Shown: positions 1 through 7,787, counted from the first letter of the stretch. The stretch: 64,000 nt of DNA from Okeania sp. KiyG1 (GCF_014132355.1 NZ_BLZO01000085.1:1-64000), one strand, 5' to 3'. Numbers and translations: made by a program. Notes: generated by a model not told the origin, from the sequence alone.

Positions 1-71
1 TTTTTCCTGATATTTTTCTATTAAACCTTAATTATTTAATTATTAATTATTAATTATTAATTATTAATTAT

Positions 72-539
72 TTAATGCCAATTTTTCCAAGGATTTTTAG
101 ATAAATTAGAATTAGTATATCTCTTGTCGTGAGATACTTCTTCTCCTATCCAGTCTGGCAATTCAACTTCTTGATTTTCATTATCAAGTTCAACTTCAGC
201 CACAATTAAACCTTGATTATCTCCAGCAAACTCATCAACTTCCCAAATAAAATTACCATGAGAAACCTTATATCTAACCTTTTCAATTAACGGTGAACTA
301 CACAAAGTATTCAACATCTCTTGAGCATCTTCAACTGGAATAGAATACTCATATTCTGACCGTGAATTACCCACAGAAGGTCCTTTAATAGTTAAATAGC
401 CTTGGTCTCCCGCAATTCTTGCCCTTAATGTTATGCCATCTTCTGTAGACATATAACCTTGACGATAAACTTGTCCCACAGCTTGATTACGCCACCCGTT
501 GCCTTTAACTAAAAACTTACGTTCTATTTCTATTGCCAT
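72..539 (-). CDS. CYTH domain protein (triphosphate tunnel metalloenzyme)
   Basis: A 155-residue protein with the CYTH signature ExExK at its N-terminus (E4, E6, K8 in MAIEIERKFLV). Alternating charged strands follow, such as RARIAGDQGYLTIKG and IEKVRYKV, that supply the Arg/Lys/Glu residues lining the tunnel in this family. Bacterial single-domain members usually hydrolyse inorganic triphosphate or similar triphosphates with a divalent metal; the exact substrate cannot be read from sequence. The length is normal for a stand-alone CYTH protein and it should be cytosolic. It is divergent from the gluconokinase gene with only about 33 bases between the start codons, so the two promoters must overlap. 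Family assignment is firm, substrate is not. Confidence 0.9.
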   Translation of the reverse strand: MAIEIERKFLVKGNGWRNQAVGQVYRQGYMSTEDGITLRARIAGDQGYLTIKGPSVGNSRSEYEYSIPVEDAQEMLNTLCSSPLIEKVRYKVSHGNFIWEVDEFAGDNQGLIVAEVELDNENQEVELPDWIGEEVSHDKRYTNSNLSKNPWKNWH

Positions 540-572
540 TTTAATATTTAAGAACTTTTGAGAATTAATACA

Positions 573-1058
573 ATGATTATTATCATAATGGGAGTTTCCG
601 GTTCTGGTAAATCTACTATTGGAAAATTATTAGCAAAATCTCTAGATTATGACTTTTATGATGCCGATTATTTTCACTCCCAAGCTAATATAAAAAAAAT
701 GAGTAGTGGTAATCCTTTAAATGATACAGACCGGATTCCTTGGTTAATAGAAATGAGAAATGCAATTGAGCAATGGTTAGATAATAATAAAAATATTATA
801 TTAGCCTGTTCTGCTCTGAAAAAAGCTTATCGTCATCTACTGATAAAAGAATCACAAAATATTAAACTTATCTACTTGAAAGGGTCTTTTGATTTGTTTG
901 CCCAAAGACTAAGGGAACGAGAAAATCACTTCATGAAAGTCGAAATGCTAAGAAGTCAATTTGACGATCTTGAAGAGCCAGAAGAAGCAATAATAATAGA
1001 TATAGATGTTGTAAAATCTCCAGAATATATTGTAAATTCTATTAGGAATAGTTTGTAG
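573..1058 (+). CDS. gntK: gluconokinase
   Basis: A 161-residue P-loop kinase that phosphorylates D-gluconate to 6-phosphogluconate, feeding the oxidative pentose phosphate pathway. The Walker A motif GVSGSGKST lies at residues 7-15. The GntK-type blocks LACSALKKAYRHLL and HFMKVEMLRSQFDDLEEP, which contribute to sugar and nucleotide binding, are present. Length fits the family (about 160-175). An upstream TTG at 558 would add five residues; the ATG at 573 is preferred because it places the P-loop at the usual distance from the N-terminus. It is transcribed away from the CYTH gene. A gluconokinase is plausible in a cyanobacterium with a phosphorylative Entner-Doudoroff or gluconate salvage route, but no partner gene is adjacent. 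Confidence 0.9.
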   Translation: MIIIIMGVSGSGKSTIGKLLAKSLDYDFYDADYFHSQANIKKMSSGNPLNDTDRIPWLIEMRNAIEQWLDNNKNIILACSALKKAYRHLLIKESQNIKLIYLKGSFDLFAQRLRERENHFMKVEMLRSQFDDLEEPEEAIIIDIDVVKSPEYIVNSIRNSL

Positions 1059-1063
1059 AAATT

Positions 1064-1118
1064 TTATAGTAGGTAACAGGTAACAGGCAACAGGCAACAG
1101 GCAACAGGCAACAGTAGG
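1064..1118. repeat. tandem CAGGCAA-type microsatellite
   Basis: Short head-to-tail copies of a 7-base GGCAACA-like unit just downstream of gntK. The same kind of purine-rich heptamer (GGAACAG, GGAATAG, GGAGTAG) is found at many other places in the window, frequently inside MITE-like elements. Confidence 0.8.
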
Positions 1119-1128
1119 AAAAGTATTT

Positions 1129-1348
1129 AGGGTTTGCGCTCAAAAGTCTTTTAGTAGGAGTAGGAGACAGGAGAAATGGGAATGAGCGAGGAGGTAGAAG
1201 TAAGAATTGTCCCAAAATTGTTCTGCCTAAATCTTGACCAAAATCCTAAATTTTTGAAGCATTACCACTTAAAATCTCGCACTTTTTGATACTTAAAAAG
1301 GCTAAAACCTTGATCTATAAAAACTGTTAGATTTAATCAGCAAATCCT
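1129..1348 (+). mobile_element. MITE-like element, family A (AGGGTTTGC ends)
   Basis: About 220 bp beginning AGGGTTTGCGCTCAAAAGTC and ending TTTAATCAGCAAATCCT, so the outer bases are inverted repeats (AGGGTTTGC / GCAAATCCT). It carries an internal run of GGAGACA-type repeats and the conserved stretch AATGGGAATGAGCGAGGAGG. Other copies lie near 9160, 22053, 25372, 37850, 56145, 56388 and 63048 in both orientations. It has no coding capacity. Non-autonomous transposable element is an inference from ends, size and copy number. Confidence 0.65.
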
Positions 1349-1442
1349 ATTTATATATCTAAGTTTCATCATCACTTTTGACTTTTAACTTTTAACTTTT
1401 AACTTCCGCGTAGCGGGACTAAAGCCTTCTTCCTTCCTTCTT

Positions 1443-2509
1443 TTAATTTTTATTTTTTTGCTCCAACCAAGCCAAACCAGCACCAAAAGTTTCAGCTAAA
1501 ATACTAATCAAACGATAGAGTGCTACAGCACTTAAAACAATACCAGGAGAAAATTTTTGCTCCAGTAAAGCTAAAGTAGTAGCTTCAAATACCCCAACTC
1601 CTCCAGGCGCTCCTGGTATAACTAAACCTAATAGCCATGCAAAACTAAAAACACCATATATTCATAAAACTTGATTCAATTCAATAGAATTTAAAGCTAA
1701 TATCGTCAACAAAAACCCAGAACCTCGAATTATAACAAAACAAATTTCTCCAAAAAAAGGCTTGATTGGATAGCCTTTTAATTTTAATTCCAGAGGTCGA
1801 GATGAATAAGGTTTTATAGTTTTTAACTTAAGCTTTTCAAGTAATTTAATTACTGGATTTAAAATTATTGGGTGAAATCCACTCAGAATAATTACTAAAC
1901 ACAAAAACTGTAAAATCAAACTTTCTTGAGTCGCAGTAACTAGAGCGATCGCTAAAGCCACAACAGCCATTAAAAGAGGTTCAATTAAAACACTTAAAAT
2001 TGCCACTTCAACTTTTATTCCTACTTGTTTTGTAGCAGCAATACGACCATAAAAATGCCAAAAATTTCCTGGTAAATACTTAGCAATATTTGTTAGTAGA
2101 TATACTCTAATATCATGTCCGGATAATTAGTGATGAAAAAACTTATCATGAGTGCTTAAACAGTAAATCTTTCTATTTTCCCTACTCCCCTACTCCCATA
2201 CTCCCCTACTCCCCCGCTCCCCTACTATTTTAATAATAAGTATTCAACCGGACATGATATAATAGCCCATCACAAATTAACAGTTTGATTAAATTATTGA
2301 ATAATCCAAAACCATACCCATCCCGACCAAATGTGAGCCATAATAGTCACAAAAAAAGCAACCGTCAGACTGACAAACCCAGAATTGCTAATCCTAATTT
2401 CCCAAACTTGTTGCCAATTATCTTTGAGAGTTGTAGCTAAAAAAAATAAAGTTCCCCCCAAAATAATCCAGCGTAGATAAGGTTTTAGGTACGAGAAAAC
2501 TTTTTTCAT
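1443..2509 (-). pseudogene. UPF0104 / flippase-like membrane protein, broken by a MITE and stop codons
   Basis: Fragments of one membrane protein of the UPF0104 family (lysylphosphatidylglycerol synthase transmembrane-region type). The N-terminal part (MKKVFSYLKPYLRWIIL..., 2294-2509) ends in stops TAA and TGA. A 151-bp MITE follows at 2110-2260. The frame then resumes with VYLLTNIAKYLPGNFWHFYG, the usual next block of the family. An in-frame TGA at 1662-1664 interrupts it again, after which the hallmark PGAPGGVGVFE and the last helices are readable to 1443. The start codon overlaps the stop of the NlpC/P60 gene (ATGA), so the two were once translationally coupled. With at least three stops plus an insertion it is not functional. 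Confidence 0.85.
2110..2260. mobile_element. 151-bp MITE, family T (TATCATGTCCGG ends)
   Basis: Perfect 13-bp terminal inverted repeats, ATATCATGTCCGG at 2110-2122 and CCGGACATGATAT at 2248-2260, with a CTACTCCCC-rich centre. It sits inside the UPF0104 reading frame. The same ends bound the decayed IS1-like element at 53574-54814 and elements at 56116 and 63350; a variant lies at 34854. It is therefore probably a deletion derivative mobilised by that transposase (inference). Confidence 0.85.
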
Positions 2510-3228
2510 AAACCACAAAACTTTCTCGGTTGATAACTCCTAACCACTCTTGCTGCACTCCGAAATTGTTGATAGTATCTTTGACTAACTTCATCCCCCA
2601 CTTCAGACAACACATCAATGCCAATACCATTACGACCTTTACTTTTTCCAGAACTATGAATATAACGTCCTTCTCCCAGATATAATCCTACATGATCTGC
2701 TTTTTCACCAGTGCCAAAAAACACTAAATCTCCGACTATGAGTTGATTATTTAATTGATATTTATCTAGAGAAATCTTCTGACAAAAATCTTCTTGTTGA
2801 TAAGCATCTCTAGGCAACCAAATACCAACAGAAACAAAAGCAGCTTGAATAAGGCCAGAACAATCATAATTAGGCCCTACTGTACCTCCCCAGAGATAAT
2901 AGTTAGGAATGCTCATAGCTTTATAAGTAAAAGCAATTATTTCTGGTAATTTCTCTCTAATTTCAGTCTCGCCAAAAATGTGAGGTTGAAAAGGAGTTTT
3001 AGCTGGTTGAATCTTATCAATGTCTGTATATTTTAACCACCCTTGATAATCATCTTCTTGTAACTTGACCAAAATTGCACTGTCGAATTTTTCCTGTAAC
3101 TGGATAACTTGTAAATTTCGTCCAATAGCGGCTTGAGTTGCCAAAATATTACATTCAGAAGAATCATAAATATTGATATTATCTTGGCACTGATATTCAA
3201 TAACATTAGATAATTGGCGGTCGATCAC
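2506..3228 (-). CDS. NlpC/P60 family endopeptidase with N-terminal SH3b-like domain
   Basis: 240 residues. The C-terminal C40 peptidase domain carries C123 in YDCSGLIQ, H179 in ADHVGLYLG and H191 in YIHSSG, the Cys-His-His triad. Residues 1 to about 80 form a bacterial SH3-like domain. Size and domain order match the structurally known cyanobacterial gamma-D-glutamyl-diamino-acid endopeptidases of Anabaena and Nostoc, which cut the L-Ala-gamma-D-Glu / diamino-acid stem peptide during murein recycling. There is no signal peptide, which fits a cytosolic recycling role. All key residues are present and the frame is intact, although the gene that followed it in the operon (UPF0104) is dead. The start (ATG at 3226-3228) gives the family's normal N-terminus. 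Confidence 0.92.
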   Translation of the reverse strand: MIDRQLSNVIEYQCQDNINIYDSSECNILATQAAIGRNLQVIQLQEKFDSAILVKLQEDDYQGWLKYTDIDKIQPAKTPFQPHIFGETEIREKLPEIIAFTYKAMSIPNYYLWGGTVGPNYDCSGLIQAAFVSVGIWLPRDAYQQEDFCQKISLDKYQLNNQLIVGDLVFFGTGEKADHVGLYLGEGRYIHSSGKSKGRNGIGIDVLSEVGDEVSQRYYQQFRSAARVVRSYQPRKFCGL

Positions 3229-3307
3229 TAAATTTCCCCTGGATAATTTATGGAGTAATTAAAATATTTTATATGTATAAACTATAGCCTTAGTTATCAG
3301 AATCACT

Positions 3308-3409
3308 ATTAGACATTTCCATAAAAGAGAGAGTAGAGAGTAGGGGGAAAGAATTGATGAATAAGAGTACGATAATTGATTTGATTTTTTATTATTGGAG
3401 GTTTCTATT
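3308..3409 (+). mobile_element. MITE-like element, family E (TTAGACAT ends)
   Basis: Begins TTAGACATTTCCATAAAAGA, has GAGTAGGG-type repeats, and ends GGAGGTTTCTATTA after ATTGATTTGATTTTTTATTATT. Related copies are at 29320-29463 (inverted), 47500-47624 and 62835-63042. Ends are inverted repeats of the form TAGACATCTC / GAGATGTCTA. Confidence 0.6.
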
Positions 3410-3419
3410 ATTGTAAAGA

Positions 3420-3640
3420 TGTAAGAATTTCCTGCGGAATGCTGCACAAACAGCCTTCAGCGCTTCCCTGCTGGATGCTACGCAAACAGCTATTGCTTTT
3501 AGTTTTAGATCAAAGCTTGACTAATTGAGTCAGAATTTATACTTACTATAAAAGCTGGCTGAAACAGTCTATATTTATTTAAACCCTTTCATGAGAGCTG
3601 AGAGCTGACAGCTAATAGCTGAATGCTTACTTAAAGATAG
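3420..3640 (+). mobile_element. MITE-like element, family H (AGCT-rich ends carrying a GCGGAATGC repeat)
   Basis: An element of about 220 bp that matches the inverted sequence at 48058-48278. Shared internal blocks include GCTTTTAGTTTTAGATCAAA, GAGTCAGAATTTATACTTAC and CAGTCTATATTTATTTAAAC. The right end is AGAGCTGACAGCTAATAGCTGAATGCTTAC in pieces. The left end has the inverse, but with the short palindromic repeat TTTCCTGCGGAATGCTGC inserted in it, and a second degenerate copy follows at about 3463. Confidence 0.65.
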
Positions 3641-3752
3641 CTTTGATTTTCAATAACTATGGAATAATTAACAGATAATTTTTCACTTATTCTGTATATT
3701 ATTAAATTAAGTATTTTTCTCTTTTGTGACATACTCCCACACTAAGCTGCCG

Positions 3753-3934
3753 CTATAGTGTGGGCTTCTCGATTCCTAGCCCTGCCATTGCATCAGGCTC
3801 CACGAGCTTTAAGAACGGAATGCCCTGCCGCCCTATTTTTTATATTTATCGCCACATTTCCTACGGAATGCTACGCAAACAAGTTGCCGTCTATTACAAT
3901 ACCGCAATACGGACAAGAATGAGTTCTTTCTAAA
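3753..3934 (-). pseudogene. TnpB C-terminal remnant (zinc-finger and tail)
   Basis: Read on the minus strand, ERTHSCPYCGIVIDGN resembles one half of the TnpB zinc ribbon (CxxC followed by the residue block leading to RuvC-III). After an interruption by the short repeat around 3858-3885 the frame continues with GRQGIPFLKLVEPDAMAGLG and ends IEKPTL-stop at 3753, a tail style typical of cyanobacterial IS200/IS605 orfB proteins. Beyond the stop a hairpin-forming CACACTA...TAGTGTG sequence would be the element end. Everything upstream of the zinc finger is missing, so it is a dead fragment. Confidence 0.6.
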
Positions 3935-4081
3935 GATTATAGCATTAGAAGGAAAGGGCGCAGACAGATAGAGAGGTTAAAACCCAGAAAATGCAATATT
4001 TTTCGCTCCTTGAGTCCTTTGCTCCTTCGGTTCTTCCTTCTGCTATACCTGATTTTTACTATTTAACTCCTTAATTTCTAT

Positions 4082-5026
4082 ATGACTTTTTTCAATCGAG
4101 ATGAACAGTTAAATATCCTGGGTAAAGACATTATAGAGGCAATCAAGATAGAATTTTCGGAATTAACTAATGAGCAAATTGCTATAACTTGGTTAGTCTA
4201 CGATTTACCAATGGCAGGAAATATCAAGAACCCTACAGAGTTTTGGCAACAGCAAGTGCGTGGTTGGAGCGATCGCGGCGATGAACGGATGTATGCTGGT
4301 GGAATGGTCCATTTATTCTATCTGATAGCTATCTATGAGTGGTTAGAGAAAGGAATGGTCAAAACCTCAGCAGAATTAGAAAGAGCAATTCGAGATATGG
4401 TCGTTTATTCCAGTAACGATGCTACTGGTCTAGTTGTAGATGTTTTAACTGGAACTACCAGTGGACCTGAAATTTCATCAGGACCTTTTCAAACCTGGAA
4501 ATATCAACGTAACTTTGTCAATCGTTATTTTCAATCTCTGAAGTGGCCTGAGTTAAAATCCATTAATGTTAATCAAAAAACATGGTGTGATGGTCCTTAT
4601 GGTCGAGAAAGAATGTTTCAAGGACTATTGATGGAAAATCGGAATATACTGACTACTCATAGCACAGCTCGTTTGTTACATAGTGTTGTAGGTGGGGTTG
4701 CAGTATCTCCTTTAGCTTCACAGAAAATGATGAGCTTGTTCAAGAAAAATTCTGGCCAAGATGAGTTAAGAGATAGAGGTAAAGAACAAGCTATAGGATT
4801 TTTGGATGATAGTCTACCTCCAGATGCTAATGTCTGGAGCAAGGGAATCAGAGATTCCCAGGTGCGTCATAATTTTGCTTATATTGAGTTACCAAATATT
4901 AAGCCATATCTTTTGGTTGTATTTACAGAAGGTAAGAATCTTAGCCAAAATGAACGGATAATGCCTTATATTTCCCAAAAGTTTGTAGAGGCAATGAAAA
5001 AATTAGAGTTAACTTCTGCGGGCTGA
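4082..5026 (+). CDS. serine hydrolase / class A beta-lactamase-like protein, SxxK motif altered
   Basis: 314 residues with the overall pattern of the cyanobacterial beta-lactamase2-like serine hydrolases. Where the catalytic SxxK should stand, in MYAGGMVHLFYLIAIYEW, the sequence has G74 and H77 instead of Ser and Lys. The SDN-like element SSND is at 110-113, and a possible KTG counterpart lies in VWSKGIRDSQVRHNFAYIE. If the alignment is right, the protein cannot acylate a beta-lactam and may be a binding protein or a decaying paralogue. No signal peptide is evident. The last codons (SAG-stop) lie in the first hairpin of the RNA region that precedes the IsrB gene, so the C-terminus was probably rewritten when that element inserted. 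Confidence 0.7.
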   Translation: MTFFNRDEQLNILGKDIIEAIKIEFSELTNEQIAITWLVYDLPMAGNIKNPTEFWQQQVRGWSDRGDERMYAGGMVHLFYLIAIYEWLEKGMVKTSAELERAIRDMVVYSSNDATGLVVDVLTGTTSGPEISSGPFQTWKYQRNFVNRYFQSLKWPELKSINVNQKTWCDGPYGRERMFQGLLMENRNILTTHSTARLLHSVVGGVAVSPLASQKMMSLFKKNSGQDELRDRGKEQAIGFLDDSLPPDANVWSKGIRDSQVRHNFAYIELPNIKPYLLVVFTEGKNLSQNERIMPYISQKFVEAMKKLELTSAG

Positions 5027-5224
5027 AGCCACGCAGCTTGAACGACCCAACGTTTAACTAAGAGTTGACGCTTACCATGAGCCAAAAGCGATAACACTTC
5101 CAGATGTTTTCCTAGTCTGGATTATCTGTTGGCCTTTTTGGGTAAAGGCATCCCGTAATTGGGAGACACAACGTTTTTGGTTGGTCATAGGAACACACAA
5201 CTTTCTCGAAAAGGATTATCTCTT
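5011..5224 (+). ncRNA. candidate omega RNA of the IsrB element
   Basis: The interval between the serine-hydrolase gene and IsrB can form five successive hairpins. They are CTGCG-GGC-TGAA-GCC-A-CGCAG (5016-5036), CGTTTAAC/GTTGACG (5051-5070), CCAGA/TCTGG (5100-5120), GCCTTT/AAAGGC (5132-5149) and TCCC/GGGA (5151-5164). IscB and IsrB proteins are known to use a guide RNA scaffold encoded directly upstream of the gene, with the guide at its 5' side, drawn from sequence flanking the element. Position, strand and size here fit that. By that rule the guide would be the last bases before about 5011, within the end of the hydrolase gene. Structures were found by eye, without a folding program. Confidence 0.6.
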
Positions 5225-6424
5225 ATGATTCGAGTACCTGTCCAAAATCCCAATGGTTCCCCTGCAATGCCCACCAAAGCATCACGGGTACGTCGTTGGA
5301 TCGAGGAAGGAAAAGCTACTGAACACTGGAACGATGCCGGGTTATACTATGTTCGCCTGGTAGCTGAACCATCAGGTTGTCAAACCCAGAAAATAGTAAT
5401 TGGTTGCGACCCAGGCAAAAACTATACGGGAATTGCAGTACAGTCAGCAAAATTAACCCTTTACACCGCGCATTTAGTTTTACCTTTTGAGCGCGTTAAA
5501 GAACGACTTGGCTCTGCTGTTATCAAGCAAGGAAAAGTTATTAAAAATGTTAGAGGTCGAGCATTGCAACGTCGGGTGAGGCGCGGGAGAAGAATTAACA
5601 GAAAAGTGCCTTTTAATCAACGTGCCCACCGACAAAAGCGATTTGATAATCGTCGCAAAAAAGGTAAGCTAGCTCCATCTATTCGAGCATCTAGGGAAAT
5701 GGAAATTAGGATAATAACAGAACTTTCTAAAGTTTTCCCTATTACTACTATTGTTTACGAACTGGTTAAAGCCGATGTAGATTTAACCAGCAGTAGAAAA
5801 GGAGCGCGTTCTGGTAAAGGATTTTCTCCAGTTATGGTTGGGCAAAACTGGTGTGTTGAAAAACTAAAATCTATTGCGCCAGTCAAAACCAAATACGGTT
5901 GGCAAAAAAATAATAACGGCACAAGTCAAATGCCTCTTGCAGAGGAGCTTCGCTTTCGTAAACATTTAGGGTTAGAAAAAGTCAAAGATAAAAAAGCCCA
6001 AGTGCCAGAATCTCATGCAGTAGATGGCATTGCTTTAGCCGCCAGCGAATTTGTTCGTTATGGAGTAACTCCCAGAAAAAACTGCGATACCTGGGGTTGG
6101 AAAGGCTCTGTTAACATCAGTCCTGGCGTTTTTCGAGTAATAACCAGATCGGCTTATTTTCGCCGTGCCTTGCACTTTGATAATGCGGAAAAAGGCGGTA
6201 TCCGCAAACGTAAAGGTGGAACAATTACTCCTTTTAAAGTACGCTTAGGCGATAAAGTCCTTGCTGAAAAAGCTGGAAAAATTTACATTGGATGGGTTGG
6301 AGGTTTTACCGATGGTAAGACTAAAAATATCAGTGTTTATAACCATAACTGGAGGCGAATGGGGCAGTTTTCTCCTCAGAAAGTCCAACTGATTCGTAGG
6401 TCTAATAAACTGTGCGTTGTTTAA
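5225..6424 (+). CDS. isrB: IsrB-like RNA-guided RuvC protein (IscB relative without HNH; RRXRR protein)
   Basis: 399 residues from the ATG at 5225 (a TTG 66 bases upstream is in frame but lies in the structured RNA). Residues 1-50 are a PLMP/RRXRR-type domain (NGSPAMPTKASRVRRWIEEG). RuvC-I is IGCDPGKNYTG (D62). An arginine-rich bridge helix spans about 108-160 (RALQRRVRRGRR). RuvC-II is IVYELVKADVD (E179) and RuvC-III is ESHAVDGIALAAS (H264, D267). RuvC-II and RuvC-III are separated by only about 85 residues with no HNH motif, which is the IsrB rather than the IscB layout. The C-terminal 110 residues (GDKVLAEKAGKIYIGWVGGF) resemble the target-interaction region. All RuvC acidic residues are intact, so an RNA-guided nickase is plausible. 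No TnpA transposase is next to it. Confidence 0.82.
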   Translation: MIRVPVQNPNGSPAMPTKASRVRRWIEEGKATEHWNDAGLYYVRLVAEPSGCQTQKIVIGCDPGKNYTGIAVQSAKLTLYTAHLVLPFERVKERLGSAVIKQGKVIKNVRGRALQRRVRRGRRINRKVPFNQRAHRQKRFDNRRKKGKLAPSIRASREMEIRIITELSKVFPITTIVYELVKADVDLTSSRKGARSGKGFSPVMVGQNWCVEKLKSIAPVKTKYGWQKNNNGTSQMPLAEELRFRKHLGLEKVKDKKAQVPESHAVDGIALAASEFVRYGVTPRKNCDTWGWKGSVNISPGVFRVITRSAYFRRALHFDNAEKGGIRKRKGGTITPFKVRLGDKVLAEKAGKIYIGWVGGFTDGKTKNISVYNHNWRRMGQFSPQKVQLIRRSNKLCVV

Positions 6425-6631
6425 GTCACGGGGGTTGAAACCGCCGTTTGCCTTTCCTCCACCCTTTAAAAAGAGGTGGATTCCAGGCTCTCAATTGCTT
6501 CTGTTGAAGAAGACAGAAGGCAGAAGGGAAAATTCCATAAGGATAGTCTTCAACACGCCACTCAGTGTCTACAAACCCCAAATACATTTTAAGCACTATG
6601 TAGATGGTGGAGTATTAAACCTGCCACTTTA
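6425..6631 (+). other. right flank of the IsrB element with hairpin
   Basis: Just after the IsrB stop, CCACC (6459-6463) and GGTGG (6475-6479) can pair around CTTTAAAAAGA, and GGGGTTGAAACCGCC precedes it. This is the kind of subterminal hairpin expected at an IS200/IS605-type right end. The exact element boundary cannot be fixed without an empty site. An open frame at 6417-6632 has no protein-like features. Confidence 0.4.
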
Positions 6632-6735
6632 ACGAAGTCAGAAGTCAGAAGTTATTTTTGTAACGGGGATTTTAGACCTGTTCCAAAAATACTTCGCCTT
6701 AAAAGGCGGGGTTTTAGACCCATATTATTTTGATC
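6632..6735 (+). repeat. dispersed repeat family J
   Basis: A stretch with GAAGTCAGAAGT, TTATTTTTGTAACGGGGATT and TTCGCCTTAAAAGGC, repeated with about 80 percent identity by eye at 26613-26731. A shorter relative is at about 6937-6985. Function unknown. Confidence 0.65.
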
Positions 6736-6797
6736 AATATAGAGGAAGAACAATTACCTCCTGCCTTCTGCCTCCTGCCTTCTGCCTTTCCTGATAA

Positions 6798-6887
6798 CGG
6801 AGAAGGAGGGATTCGAACCCTCGGTACGGGGTTCTCCCGTACAACTCATTAGCAGTGAGCCGCTTTCGACCACTCAGCCACCTCTCC
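6798..6887 (-). tRNA. tRNA-Ser(GCU)
   Basis: On the minus strand a 90-nt class II tRNA: acceptor stem GGAGAGG pairing with CTTCTCC, discriminator G, D-arm GGCTGAGTGGTCGAAAGC, and anticodon stem-loop CTCACTGCTAATGAG giving anticodon GCU (codons AGU/AGC). A long variable arm (TACGGG/CCCGTA) and the T-arm GGGTTCGAATCCC follow. No CCA is encoded. It is isolated, with repeats on both sides. Confidence 0.97.
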
Positions 6888-7787
6888 AATGATTATTTAC
6901 TATAACAGATATTTGTCGGTTATGGCAAGTCTATCTTAACAAAGTCATAAGTCAGAAGTCAGAAGTCGTTTTTGGAGGTTGCATAAATGCGCTTGGGATT
7001 TTAATAGTTGTGTGGAAGTGGAAGTGGAAGTGGAATGGGCATCTTGCCCGTTCCTAATATTTTCCCGTTCCTGATATTTTCGGGACAGGCAGGATGCCTA
7101 CCCCCACTTACTACTTATATTCCCATTCGCCCCTCAGCAATGCCACTAATTTAGCATGATATGAACAAACTAAATTTGTAGCAGTTATTCAAGGCAAAAG
7201 TTAACTTGCAACTACATAATTTCAAATTAATAGGCAAATTTGACAATTGACAATAGCTTATACTATGTTAAAATTTTTGAGGTTAATTAACTATTGTTGA
7301 TTTATTAATATGAATTAATAATAGTTAACATATATTGATATAGTTATACTGGTCTAACTGTATATCAAGTTGTATACATTATGCTAAATTCTGACAAACA
7401 GAAAAGTTTGTGGTGCGCTCACCAGACCACTATGTAACCGCTATCCTGATAAGTTACCCCTAGTATGGTTAAGTCATTAAAACTTCTGCGACCGCCGAGA
7501 ACCAAGGCAACGTAAGTTTTTAAAAGCGTCTACAGGTTTTCTTCTAGACATTGGGAGATACCCCCTCAGTAGGTCTCACTTGCTGTGCATTGTGAGCAAA
7601 TGGCTCGAAAATAGTATCGGGAACAATCATTATCCTTGTAATGTCTTGGTTCACAAGGGTTAATTTTTCCCTATAAACGAAGATATAAATGAACTAAAAG
7701 GCCATCTATACAGAATCTAAAAGTTAGCTCTTTGAGCAAATCACAGATAAATCAGCAATAGTAAATTCTAAAAAACGAGGTAAGTAA
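6888..7787. other. intergenic region upstream of the RTX gene
   Basis: No convincing gene. It holds a family J relative (6937-6985), GTGGAAGTG and TTCCCGTTCCTGATATTTTC repeats, and two short hairpin repeats built on GGGCATCTTGCCC (7037) and GGCAGGATGCC (7086). From about 7380 to 7700 the sequence is less repetitive and lies directly before the RTX gene, so it is the probable long leader or promoter region. It matched no riboswitch class that I could recognise. Confidence 0.5.

Noticed and set aside
3259-3447. 62-residue minus-strand protein
   Set aside because: Composed of family E and H repeat sequence, with no homologue-like pattern or ribosome site.
5159-5224. Upstream TTG start of the IsrB gene
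   Set aside because: Those 22 residues overlap the hairpin-rich RNA and do not resemble the PLMP domain start, whereas ATG 5225 does.
7380-7700. Riboswitch upstream of the RTX gene
   Set aside because: The leader is long and not repetitive but matches no riboswitch class I can recognise, and no terminator or sequestered ribosome site is evident.
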